A stretch of 64,000 nucleotides of DNA from Marinagarivorans cellulosilyticus. Its GTDB lineage: Bacteria > Pseudomonadota > Gammaproteobacteria > Pseudomonadales > Cellvibrionaceae. The stretch is from assembly GCF_021655555.1 (NCBI RefSeq), contig NZ_AP023086.1, positions 620,001 through 684,000 on the forward strand, read 5' to 3'. Position 1 is the first letter of the stretch, and each line of letters starts with the position of its first letter. Below are positions 34,706 through 44,004 of the stretch, one piece after another. Below the pieces are notes generated by a model that ran no database searches, was not told the DNA's origin, and worked only from the letters and a program-made list of their open reading frames with translations. A program made the translations under genes and the position numbers.

Positions 34706-37700
34706 TTAGGTTAGGGCATCAAGCATTTTTTGTACGCGCTCTAAGCGTTCGGCTGCTGAGGGCATGTCGTCAATAAACTTTAATTTGTTGGCACCATCGA
34801 GTTGGTAGTTTTGCGGTTGCCTTTGAACCATTTGAATAATAGTCATAGGGTCCACATTGGGTTTTTCGTCAAACTCAATTTTTCCGCTAATGCTAGAGGC
34901 CTCTATTTTGACGATGCCTAATTTTTGCGCTTGTAATTTAAATGTGGTAATTCTAAATAAATTTTTCACGGCCTCGGGCAATAAACCGAAGCGGTCGATC
35001 ATTTCAACTTGAAGGTCATCGCTATCACTAGAATTTTGTATGCTGGCAATGCGTTTATAGAGAATCAAGCGATTATTAACATCCGGCAAATAATCGTCGG
35101 GAATGAGCGCCGGTATTCGCAAGTTAATTTCGCAGCCACTTTGCTCGGGTTTTTCTATGTCTATTTCTTCGCCGTTTTGTATGGCTTTTACTGCGCGATC
35201 AAGCATATCCATATACAAAGAAAAACCAATAGCTTGGATCTGACCACTTTGCTCATCGCCAAGTAGCTCGCCGGCGCCGCGAATTTCCAAATCGTGAGAC
35301 GCCAATGTGAAGCCCGCGCCTAAATCTTGCGCCTCTTCAATAGCGGCTAAGCGTTTTTGAGCATCGGCGGTGAGTGTTTTGGGTGGCGGCGTTAACAGGT
35401 AAGCATAAGCTTGGTGGTGGGATCGGCCAACACGCCCGCGAAGTTGGTGTAGCTGCGCCAAACCAAATTTATCGGCGCGCTCAATAATCATGGTGTTCGC
35501 GTTAGGCACATCAATACCTGTTTCGATAATGGTGGTGCACACTAGAACGTTAAAGCGCTTGTGATAGAAGTCGCTCATTACGGCTTCTAGTTCGCGTTCG
35601 CGCATTTGGCCGTGGCCGATGTCGACTTTGGCTTCTGGTACTAGCTCGGCAATATCCCGTGCGACCTTCTCGATGGTGCTAACCTCGTTATGAAGTACAT
35701 ACACTTGGCCACCGCGTAAAATTTCACGCAGAATCGCCTCTTTAATAATATTGGGGTCGCTTTGGCGTACAAAGGTTTTTACCGATAAACGTTTTGCCGG
35801 TGGCGTAGCAATAATAGATAAGTCGCGAATGCCATTCATGGCCATATTTAAGGTTCGCGGGATTGGCGTTGCTGTCATCGTTAGTATGTCGACTTCAGCG
35901 CGCAGCGCTTTAATGGCTTCTTTTTGACGCACGCCAAAGCGGTGCTCTTCATCAATAATTAATAAGCCCAATTTGGGAAAGGACATATCCTTACTGAGTA
36001 ATTTGTGTGTCCCAATAACAATATCCACTTTGCCATCGGTAATGCGCTTTTGTGTTTCTGTGGTTTGTTTGCCTGTTCTAAAGCGCGACAAAACCTCTAC
36101 ATTAACAGGCCAGTCGGCGAAGCGGTCTTTGAAGTTTTCGTAGTGTTGCTGCGCCAACAATGTCGTCGGCACCAAGATAGCGACTTGTTTGCTGTTTTGC
36201 ACAGCAATAAAAGCCGCGCGCATAGCAACTTCGGTTTTACCAAAGCCAACATCACCACATACAAGCCTGTCCATTGGCTGTGGGCTTAACATGTCAGAGC
36301 GCACGGCGTTAATGGCTTGCTCTTGGTCAGGTGTTTCCTCAAACGGGAAGCTGGCTGCAAATTGCCGCAATGCGTCTTTAGGATTATCAAATTTATGGCC
36401 GGCACGGGCTTGGCGCTTGGCGTAAATCACAAGCAGTTCAGCTGCAACGTCGCGGATTTGCTCTGCGGCTTTGCGTTTTGCATTGCGCCATTGATCAGTG
36501 CCTAAACGGTGAAGCGGGGCGTGTTCTTCACCGCCGCTGTAACGGCTAATAACGTGTAGGTTGCCTACGGGCACATACAGTTTGGCTTCGTTAGCATATT
36601 CTAGTAATAAAAATTCATCGCAACTGCCGTCAATTTCGATGGCTTCTAAACCGCGGTACCGACCAACGCCGTGGTCAATATGTACAACCGGTGCGCCCAT
36701 TTTTAATTCCGTTAAATTTTTAATAACGGCGTCTTGATCGGTGGCGTTTTTCTTTCGGCGCCGCGCTTGTTTTATGCGTTGGCCAAAAAGGGCTGCCTCA
36801 GGAATAACCGCTAGCGAGCGGTCTTCTAAAATAAAACCGCGTTCCCAGTTGCCAATGGTAATAGCGCTTTTACTGGCGTTGTTAAAAAAGGTTGCGATAT
36901 TGGCAACTTCAATCGGGTTTTGACTAATTGTTTTAAATTGCTCGAGCAAAATTTCGCGGCGGCCATTGGTTTCGGCGCCAAACAATACGCGGCCTTTAAA
37001 ATCTAATAAAAAACTGTGTAATGCATTGAGGGGTTCTTGCGCGCGATCGTCAATGGAGAGCTGCGGTAGTGGCAATACGCGCAGGTTACTTTGACCAACT
37101 TTCGCTTCAAGACGTGCATCAGTTAATGTAACGCGGCTAAAGGGTTTAAGTTGTAGGTATAACTCGTTAACGGGTAAGCAGACTTTCGCTGGTGGTAATA
37201 CTGGGTTTAGGCGGTCGCCACTGCGGCTGTTGTAGCGATTATTCACGTCGCGCCAGAAATTCTCGATGGCGACATCCAGCTCGCCGGTAATAAAAAGTGT
37301 GGAATCTTTGGGCAGATAATCGAGCAGGCTGGCGGTTTCTTCAAAAAATAACGGTAAATAATATTCGACGCCTGCAGGCGATTGGCCATCATTGACCGAG
37401 CGATAAACTGGACAGGCTCTATGGTCCACATCAAAGGCATCGTGCCATTGGCTTTTAAAGCGGCTAATGGCGTGTGTGTCCAGTGGGCATTCTTTGGCGG
37501 GCAATAATTCGATGCGTTCGACGTGCTCGATAGTGCGCTGGCTTTCTGGATCGAAGGTGCGGAGTGTGTCGACTTCATCATCGAAAAGCTCGATTCTGTA
37601 GGCGTCATCACTACCCATTGGGAATATATCGATCAGCGCACCGCGCAGTGCAAATTCACCGTGTTGAAAAACAGAATCCACCTTGTTGTAGCCTGCATCG

Positions 37701-38173
37701 ACCAAGTTGGCTTGCAGCTTTTCCAGTTGTAAGGTATCGCCTTTGGCGACAACCAAGCTATTGCCTAAAATATAGCTCGCCGGTGCAATGCGTTGCATAA
37801 GGGTGGCGGCGGTAACAACAATAAGGCAACGCTCGTCCAACGCTAATTGGTAGAGCGTACGCATGCGCGCTGAAATAATATCTTGGTGCGGTGAAAAGGT
37901 GTCGTAGGGCAGTGTTTCCCAATCGGAAAAGTGCACTAGCTGCGGCGCATTGGGGACACCCTTTAATAGCTCCTCTAAATCTTGCTCTAGACGATCGGCC
38001 TCTGCCATATTCTGCGCGATAACAACGCTGCTACTGGTTAGCTGGCAAGCTAATTCTGCTATGGCCAATACGCCTGCAGTGCCGTTGGCATTGCCCCATT
38101 GGATTTTGTCGCCAGGCCGCTGTGGCTTTTGCGGTTTTAGTAAGTGGAGATCGAGGCGCTGAGTACTACTCAT
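34706..38173 (-). CDS. mfd: Transcription-repair coupling factor Mfd
   Basis: About 1155 aa from ATG 38173 (GTG 38182 is the longer frame). UvrB-homology N-terminal domains, then the RNA-polymerase-interacting CarD/RID domain (GAPVVHIDHGVGRYRGLEAI), then a RecG-like translocase: Walker A CGDVGFGKTEVAMRAA, IDEEHRFGVRQKE, TATPIPRTLNMA, and the TRCF C-terminal domain. It removes stalled RNA polymerase and recruits UvrA for transcription-coupled repair. Full length; csiV lies 79 nt downstream. Confidence 0.97.
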   Translation of the reverse strand: MSSTQRLDLHLLKPQKPQRPGDKIQWGNANGTAGVLAIAELACQLTSSSVVIAQNMAEADRLEQDLEELLKGVPNAPQLVHFSDWETLPYDTFSPHQDIISARMRTLYQLALDERCLIVVTAATLMQRIAPASYILGNSLVVAKGDTLQLEKLQANLVDAGYNKVDSVFQHGEFALRGALIDIFPMGSDDAYRIELFDDEVDTLRTFDPESQRTIEHVERIELLPAKECPLDTHAISRFKSQWHDAFDVDHRACPVYRSVNDGQSPAGVEYYLPLFFEETASLLDYLPKDSTLFITGELDVAIENFWRDVNNRYNSRSGDRLNPVLPPAKVCLPVNELYLQLKPFSRVTLTDARLEAKVGQSNLRVLPLPQLSIDDRAQEPLNALHSFLLDFKGRVLFGAETNGRREILLEQFKTISQNPIEVANIATFFNNASKSAITIGNWERGFILEDRSLAVIPEAALFGQRIKQARRRKKNATDQDAVIKNLTELKMGAPVVHIDHGVGRYRGLEAIEIDGSCDEFLLLEYANEAKLYVPVGNLHVISRYSGGEEHAPLHRLGTDQWRNAKRKAAEQIRDVAAELLVIYAKRQARAGHKFDNPKDALRQFAASFPFEETPDQEQAINAVRSDMLSPQPMDRLVCGDVGFGKTEVAMRAAFIAVQNSKQVAILVPTTLLAQQHYENFKDRFADWPVNVEVLSRFRTGKQTTETQKRITDGKVDIVIGTHKLLSKDMSFPKLGLLIIDEEHRFGVRQKEAIKALRAEVDILTMTATPIPRTLNMAMNGIRDLSIIATPPAKRLSVKTFVRQSDPNIIKEAILREILRGGQVYVLHNEVSTIEKVARDIAELVPEAKVDIGHGQMRERELEAVMSDFYHKRFNVLVCTTIIETGIDVPNANTMIIERADKFGLAQLHQLRGRVGRSHHQAYAYLLTPPPKTLTADAQKRLAAIEEAQDLGAGFTLASHDLEIRGAGELLGDEQSGQIQAIGFSLYMDMLDRAVKAIQNGEEIDIEKPEQSGCEINLRIPALIPDDYLPDVNNRLILYKRIASIQNSSDSDDLQVEMIDRFGLLPEAVKNLFRITTFKLQAQKLGIVKIEASSISGKIEFDEKPNVDPMTIIQMVQRQPQNYQLDGANKLKFIDDMPSAAERLERVQKMLDALT

Positions 38174-38278
38174 GGGGATCACTTATTGGGCTGCTATCAA
38201 GAGGGCGCTAGTTTAGCGAATGAATGGTGGTAGGCCAAATGGCACGGTGTTTTATATTTCATGATCGTTTTGTACGGG

Positions 38279-38311
38279 CAAAAAAAAGCCAAGGCGCAAG
38301 GCCTTGGCTTT
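38279..38311 (-). terminator. Terminator of the DUF1592-DUF1552 operon
   Basis: AAGCCAAGGC / GCCTTGGCTT with a 5-nt loop and an A-tract (T-run on minus), ~20 nt after the stop. Confidence 0.9.
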
Positions 38312-38331
38312 GGTTGAGCAGTTTTTAGGGC

Positions 38332-39588
38332 TTACAAATCGCCAGCCAAACCCATGCGAGCAGGTAGGCCGCCCATAAAGTCGACATGGCTGCCACCACC
38401 GGTGCGGTAACCAAAGCCACTCATATTGGATGCGGCAATAAATGGTGCACTTGCTAGGCCGTGGTTAGGGTCGCCCATATCGGTTACCTGAACAAATACC
38501 GTGGTATCTATTAATGACGAACCATCTGGGCCGGTTTCTTCGGCTAGGCGTTTGATGAAGTAAGCGGGGATTTCACTGAGTAGTGCGACCATATTGGCGG
38601 TGTTAGTATCGTTGCCACTATGTGAGTAGTTGTGATGATTAAGCCCCATGTTGGTTAAACCGTAAGGCAAGCCGCGCTCGCCCGCCAACCAACCCGCTTG
38701 GTCATCGCTGATCATCACAGTCGCTACGTTTGTTAGCCCGCATTTTAGGGCAGCAACAAGGATGTCGCCGATAGCTTTGCCTTCATCGATGATGTGCGCT
38801 GAGGAAGGGTCAAAAATGCTCGGGGTTTTACATTCTTCGCCAAGCTCCATAGGTTGATTGGCGGCATCTAGGCTGCGCTCAATTTCGTTGAGCGAGTCCA
38901 AATGTGTTTCAAAACGTTGGTACTCATCAACCCCGAGCTTGCGTTGCAGGTTGTTAAGAGCAAGGCGGTTCATTTCCATTACGCGCTTGTAGGAATCATC
39001 GGTATTGGCGGTAGGCGGCGTGCCGCTGAAGATGGTTTTATAAAAGTCTTGAGGCTTGCTTTTAGGGTGCGTAGCTTGCTGGCCTGCTTCCTTACAAAAC
39101 GAAGGGCCACCGCCCACTTGAACACCGGCCCGAATAATTTTGTAGATTGAGGTGGGGAAGTTCTCGTTCGCGAGCGTAGTATCAAGCGTATTGCTTGTGT
39201 GGTCGGCGTAAGCGGCCATTGAGTTGTGCGTATTGCCGTGGCCGCCCTTGCCCATATTCACTTCGCGAAATTCACAAAAGTCGGCAGCGGTTTTACCTTG
39301 GTGCGAGCCTTTAGTAATGCTTGCCTCGCCGTAAGGGCGCGTGGCGGTATTCATGTTGCTGGCTGAGCTTGGCATCCAGTGCCCGTTGGGGGCGCCGTTA
39401 GGTAGGTACATAAAAACAGCGCGTTTGTTGCTGTCTTGTGCCATTGCATGGCGGCTGGCAAAAATGCCGGCCGCAAAAGGAGATGCCTTTAATAGCGCAG
39501 TAGAAACCCCTGCGCGCGTAATCATATCTAAAAAGCGGCGGCGCTCACTATTTTGTGCGCGCTCTTTGCTGTTTTTTACAAATTTCAT
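38332..39588 (-). CDS. DUF1552 secreted protein (Tat signal)
   Basis: 418 aa. The N-terminus has the twin-arginine pattern SERRRFLDMITRAG followed by a hydrophobic stretch and AMA cleavage site, then RAVFMYLPNGAPNGHWMPS, the DUF1552 signature. It ends with metal-binding-like HVDFMGGLPARMG. The family is related to DUF1501/sulfatase-like exported proteins and nearly always sits beside a DUF1592-type cytochrome, as here. Biochemical role unknown. AGAGGAATAATT precedes the ATG. Confidence 0.85.
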   Translation of the reverse strand: MKFVKNSKERAQNSERRRFLDMITRAGVSTALLKASPFAAGIFASRHAMAQDSNKRAVFMYLPNGAPNGHWMPSSASNMNTATRPYGEASITKGSHQGKTAADFCEFREVNMGKGGHGNTHNSMAAYADHTSNTLDTTLANENFPTSIYKIIRAGVQVGGGPSFCKEAGQQATHPKSKPQDFYKTIFSGTPPTANTDDSYKRVMEMNRLALNNLQRKLGVDEYQRFETHLDSLNEIERSLDAANQPMELGEECKTPSIFDPSSAHIIDEGKAIGDILVAALKCGLTNVATVMISDDQAGWLAGERGLPYGLTNMGLNHHNYSHSGNDTNTANMVALLSEIPAYFIKRLAEETGPDGSSLIDTTVFVQVTDMGDPNHGLASAPFIAASNMSGFGYRTGGGSHVDFMGGLPARMGLAGDL

Positions 39589-39632
39589 AATTATTCCTCT
39601 TAGTCGGTTGCGCTTCGATGAACTCTAAAGAG

Positions 39633-42596
39633 TTACCGACGGAAGCGGATTAAATCCAAAGTACCCAAGGTTTTTAGCATGGCTTTGGGGCTTTGGTTAG
39701 ATTGTTTAAGTGCATCGTTAAGCGTTTGTGATGCGCAAGCATAGTCTTGAATTTCGGCGTCTGTTAGCGCTCGTTCGCCCGTTAACTGGTCGCGCGAGGT
39801 AGGCTTGTTTGGACGGCCAACAGCCATGCGGAAGGCTTTTTCTGACAAGCACGCTTGTACTGCATCGGTTTCGGCCAGTGCTTTAGATAACGCTTTAGCG
39901 CCGTTGAAGTCCACGGCTGTACCGTTGTCTTTAAAGATTTCTGGGCCAAACAAAACGCCGCTGCTATCAATGTCGAGTACTCGGCCTTGGTTGCCTAAGT
40001 CCATCTGGGTTGTGCGTGGCAAACCTGTTTGGTCAAAATCTTCTAAACCAAAGCCCAGTGGGTTGATGTCGTGCTGGTGGCATGAGTTACAGTCTTTGTC
40101 ATCGGTGATCAGGCCGTAGTAACGACGTGTTGTCATGGTGCCGTCAGCAAGTTGAGCATCTACAGCTTCTTTTAATGCTTCGCGTTGTTCCACATTGGTT
40201 TGTGGTGGCGGATCTATGTGGTGACACAGCATTTGTTCGCGCACATTAACCGCTCGCAAAATTGGCGCTGTTTCGTCTGGGTGAGCCCAGTTCACTAAGA
40301 AGGCGCCCATTGTGGGTAAGCCGCCGCGCTCGGTGGTATTGATTTTGATGAACTCGTTGGTATTGCCACCGCTAAAGTTTAAGCCATAAAAATCGGCTAA
40401 GGCTTTGTTGGCAAATACGTAGTCGGCGCTATACATTTCGCTAAATGGCACGTCTTCGTTATCGAATACATTCCAGAAGGTGGTGCGAAGCTCTTCGATC
40501 ATGGCGTCACGAATGGATTCGTCGAAGTTATTGCCATTGCGTAAGAAGGCCGGCTCGTACATGTGGTCAACACGCATCCACGTTTCCGAAAACTCTTTCA
40601 TGTGGCGTTCTACACCATCGCTCGCCAGTAAGCGTTCGATGTGTTGCTCTACAACGGCAGGGTCGTTAATTGCGCCAGATTTAGCGGCGGCCATCAATTG
40701 TGCGTCAGGCGTGCTACCGGTAAAGGTATAGCTTAGAGCAGCGGCGTACTCAAAAGGATCTAGCACATAAGCGTCTGGGTCGGCTTTCTCAAGCGCGGTA
40801 CGGGTATCTGCTTGATTACCGGTGTCTTTAAGCTTAGCTGGCGCAACATTCACGTCGCCAATATGCAGGTCGATATCGTTGCCGGGGGTGCCGTAAGGTT
40901 CGCGGCCGCCGTCATTGGCGAATTGAATCGATACATTTTGATTGCCACTTTGTCCTGTGATTAGGTAGGTATAAGTGACTTCGTCATAGCTTGCGACCAT
41001 TTCGGTGGCTACGGCTGTTTGGCCTACGCTAAGTTGCATTTCGGGCCATACCATATCCATGTCGTTAGCTTTTACAGTAACGCTTAGTAGGGCAGGGTCT
41101 GGGAAACTAAACTGTTGGCTAGAGGTGCCGTTGGTGTACATGTTGTAACCAAAGCCTGGAAGGGCTTCACCGCTACCTTTGGTGGCGAAGTCGGCACCGT
41201 TTACGGTAACGCCTGCGCCATCTGCAATGTAGTCGGCTGCATCACCCGCGCCAGCGCCACCTGCGGTATTCCAGCCATTGGCGAGTGCTTCAGAAACTTT
41301 CACACCCATTTCAGAGCGGTACAAAAAGTTAGGCGATGTTAGTGTTGCGATGACAGCCCAGCGCAAGCCAGTACGCGCGTTGGGAGCCTGTGCAAACAAC
41401 TCTTGCATTTGCGCCACTTCGTTTTCTTCTGTACTTGGGCCATTTGTCAGTGGGCGACGGAAAGCGCGGTAAGCGAAATCGTTGATGAAAGTATTGGCGC
41501 AAGCCGTGGCATCATCGCACGCTGGTAAAAGATCATTTTCAAGTGCCCAATCGGTAATGTTTTCGGCGTTTGTCATAAACTGGCGTGCGCGACCGCCAAT
41601 TACCACGGCATCGAAGTGGTTGGGGAATTTGCCAATTTTAATATCGGGTAGTGTCTCTAGGTATTCACTAGGCACTTGCGCGTTAGGGAATAAATCTTGA
41701 ATAGAGTTGCGGTATTCGCTACTGGTTAATAGCTTGAGCGAGCGCTCGGTATAAATAACGGGGCTATCGGCGTTACAGGCTGCAACAACGGGGGCGCGCC
41801 ATGTATCCATAAGTGCAGTGAGGTCGGCTGCACATTGGCCAACACAAGTGGTTGGGCCGCCGGTGGTGTTGCTTTTCTTCGGCATGTTCGCTTCGATGTA
41901 GCTATGTAAAATGCCGTTAGTGGGGTAGTTGTCGAGCTTAATCGGTAGCTGCGTAAGGCCATCGCCTTTACCTTCATCACCGTGGCAGCTAACGCACATT
42001 TGCTCGTAAGCAGCGGCGCCATCTGAAATGCTAGGCGTGAAATCACCAAATTGCGTACTTACAGCCGTTGGTTCGGATGAACTACTGGCTTCGCTTGAAG
42101 CCGTTGGGGTACGAAGCCCCCAAAGGTATGCCGCGATATCGTCGGCGCAGTCAACGGTACAGGTAGTTGGCTCTGCGATAATTTTGGGCATCCGGTCGAA
42201 GATATAATCTGTTAAGCCTTCAATCGAGTTTTGATAGCTTGTGGTACTAGGGTAAGCAAACGCATTTACCTCAAAGTAGAAGCCATTGGCGCCAAATGTT
42301 CCGTCGTCATTGACTGTATGGCAAGCGGCACATTGGGCGGCGAACTTGGTCTGCCCTAGCGCTGCGTCACCGTCAAAACTGGAGCCTGTACTTGACGAGC
42401 TTGAAGCTACTGAAGAAGAGCTAACGGGCGCCGAGGACTCGGTAACTTCGCTCGATGAGCTGCCAACGCCCCCACCATCACAAGCGGCCAATACGGCCGC
42501 GCTTAAAGCTAGGCCAAGTAGTTTGGTTGATGTACTCAATGGCTTTGACGTTGGATTTACTCCTACGCCTAGCCTCCGCGTTATCTTAATTGTCAT
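39633..42596 (-). CDS. DUF1592/DUF1588-type multidomain cytochrome c lipoprotein
   Basis: About 987 aa. Start ATG 42596 chosen (GGGAG 6 nt upstream; a longer frame begins at 42629). Lipobox VLAAC (Cys39), poly-Ser linker, two c-type haem sites CAACH (~89-93) and CVSCH (~201-205). Then the DUF1587 (LLTSSEYRNSIQDLF), DUF1595, DUF1592 and DUF1588/DUF1585 blocks that make up the planctomycete-type exported cytochrome; the DUF1588 block contains a third CNSCH. A beta-sandwich (~430-550) interrupts the core. Such genes pair with DUF1552 and are thought to act in periplasmic redox or polymer degradation. The neighbour relation is strong, the function open. Confidence 0.87.
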   Translation of the reverse strand: MTIKITRRLGVGVNPTSKPLSTSTKLLGLALSAAVLAACDGGGVGSSSSEVTESSAPVSSSSVASSSSSTGSSFDGDAALGQTKFAAQCAACHTVNDDGTFGANGFYFEVNAFAYPSTTSYQNSIEGLTDYIFDRMPKIIAEPTTCTVDCADDIAAYLWGLRTPTASSEASSSSEPTAVSTQFGDFTPSISDGAAAYEQMCVSCHGDEGKGDGLTQLPIKLDNYPTNGILHSYIEANMPKKSNTTGGPTTCVGQCAADLTALMDTWRAPVVAACNADSPVIYTERSLKLLTSSEYRNSIQDLFPNAQVPSEYLETLPDIKIGKFPNHFDAVVIGGRARQFMTNAENITDWALENDLLPACDDATACANTFINDFAYRAFRRPLTNGPSTEENEVAQMQELFAQAPNARTGLRWAVIATLTSPNFLYRSEMGVKVSEALANGWNTAGGAGAGDAADYIADGAGVTVNGADFATKGSGEALPGFGYNMYTNGTSSQQFSFPDPALLSVTVKANDMDMVWPEMQLSVGQTAVATEMVASYDEVTYTYLITGQSGNQNVSIQFANDGGREPYGTPGNDIDLHIGDVNVAPAKLKDTGNQADTRTALEKADPDAYVLDPFEYAAALSYTFTGSTPDAQLMAAAKSGAINDPAVVEQHIERLLASDGVERHMKEFSETWMRVDHMYEPAFLRNGNNFDESIRDAMIEELRTTFWNVFDNEDVPFSEMYSADYVFANKALADFYGLNFSGGNTNEFIKINTTERGGLPTMGAFLVNWAHPDETAPILRAVNVREQMLCHHIDPPPQTNVEQREALKEAVDAQLADGTMTTRRYYGLITDDKDCNSCHQHDINPLGFGLEDFDQTGLPRTTQMDLGNQGRVLDIDSSGVLFGPEIFKDNGTAVDFNGAKALSKALAETDAVQACLSEKAFRMAVGRPNKPTSRDQLTGERALTDAEIQDYACASQTLNDALKQSNQSPKAMLKTLGTLDLIRFRR

Positions 42597-42629
42597 AGTG
42601 CGCTCCCAGTTGCTGCTAACTCCTATCAA

Positions 42630-43199
42630 TACGGAGTTACTTTGATCATTCTTAGAATATATAGCTAGCGAATGTTATTTTTTAATAATCGCTAGTTTGA
42701 GTGGCTGAGCGTCATAATACAAAACAAAAATTGGTATTGCGTGATGCGGTACCTTGCGCAGTTTGAAAACTGTGAACTAGGCTGAACCCCTTGTAATTCG
42801 CGCGCATGATTAAGTTCTTGAAGCTAAATAACGAAACGATACTAAGCCGCGCTGTTGGCTTACGCTGTCATTAATTGGTGGTTAGCCCAGATTTTTTAGG
42901 GGTTTATCGTAATTATCCTATATGGTTGTTTTAACCCCTAATGAGAGTTTTTAATTGTTCCTGTTGTTTTTTGGGGTATTTATATTTTATTGCGTAACAG
43001 CAAGGTTCTTGCCTGCTAGAACTGAATACATTAGCGCACGCTTTTGTATTCTTTTTTTGCCTTTATATTTTGGTTTATTTCGCCATATCGTTGCGCGGCT
43101 ACCGATTTTGGGTTTTGGCGTTGGTGGCTTATTTACTGTGTGATTAGCGCGACTTTTCTTTGGGGAAGCGGGCTTGCATAGCTTGTTGGAGCCCGTTGG
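42630..43199. other. Intergenic AT-rich region, no supported gene
   Basis: Upstream region of the DUF1592 operon. A hydrophobic 62-codon frame at 42955-43143 lacks an ATG start and any ribosome site, so it is not called. Confidence 0.4.
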
Positions 43200-43541
43200 C
43201 TATGCGGTCTGACTCTGTCGTTTGACCATAGCAACTGTGAGGCAGTGACCACTGAAGGCCTGTTGGGCGGCAGGCTTGGGTAATGGTGGTGTATTTATTT
43301 TTGGGGGCAGGGTGTTTTTTTGCGTGTTCGTGTTCTCCAAGCGAACTTTAAAGGCTGGTGGCGGTGTTGAATTGATGTGCGGGGCAAATTTCCACTGTGT
43401 TAAAGCGATTAACAAACACAGTGCCGATGCTAGCGCGCTGAGGTTTAGCAGCGTTTTGGAGGCTGTAACGTGGCTATCACGCTCGAGAAGGTATTTGGCT
43501 TGAAGGCTGATGCCTTGAGTGGTGAGTGGGTTTGCGTCCAT
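43200..43541 (-). CDS. Small single-pass membrane protein with Pro-rich tail
   Basis: 113 aa. One hydrophobic helix near residues 29-47 (LLNLSALASALCLLIALTQW), preceded by a short charged cytoplasmic segment, then a periplasmic Pro/Thr/Lys-rich stretch (NTLPPKINTPPLPKPAAQQ). The layout resembles the start of a TonB-like protein without its C-terminal domain. I recognise no family. It lies just beside the dps fragment, so it may be a truncated gene. Confidence 0.4.
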   Translation of the reverse strand: MDANPLTTQGISLQAKYLLERDSHVTASKTLLNLSALASALCLLIALTQWKFAPHINSTPPPAFKVRLENTNTQKNTLPPKINTPPLPKPAAQQAFSGHCLTVAMVKRQSQTA

Positions 43542-43617
43542 GTTTCAACCGTTAAATCTTGTGCCTTATGGCTAGGACTCAACGGTTGAAGACAAGTTCG
43601 CTAGTTGTATCAGCGAA

Positions 43618-43770
43618 CTTGCACGCGAGTAGCGCGGAGCATCCATGCTGTCTTTTCGTGAATGCGCATGCGGTTTGATTCCTGCGCTGCGGTAGGTTTA
43701 TCGTCAGCGTCTTGCGTTGCTTTTAGTGCTTGTAGTACTTGCCGGGCCGTGCGAAAACGAGTGCCTGTTC
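43618..43770 (-). pseudogene. Dps 3'-end fragment
   Basis: On the minus strand it reads FRTARQVLQALKATQDADDK then NRMRIHEKTAWMLRATRVQVR-stop, a diverged copy of the last ~45 residues of the complete Dps at 59788. Homology extends past the stop (AGCGAACTTGCACGC). The N-terminal three quarters are absent. Confidence 0.85.
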
Positions 43771-44004
43771 CAGCTATTTTTGCCTTTGCTAATATTGGCT
43801 TGCTTGATGTATTGGGAAGCTAAGCGGATGAGGAATTAGAGGGGCACATACTCTAAATTCTGGACCGTCGGATGTGAGCGGGTGGCCGGTTCTTTCGAGG
43901 AATAGATTATGAGAGGCGGGGTCGATGGCGAAGCCTATGCGGGCCTCGTCGCGATAATTTGCACACGGAGTTTTGGTCCCCGATTATTTATGTTTGTGTT
44001 AATG

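Noticed and set aside
42955..43143. Hydrophobic 62-codon frame
   Set aside because: No ATG start, no Shine-Dalgarno, AT-rich DNA gives Phe/Leu-rich frames by chance.
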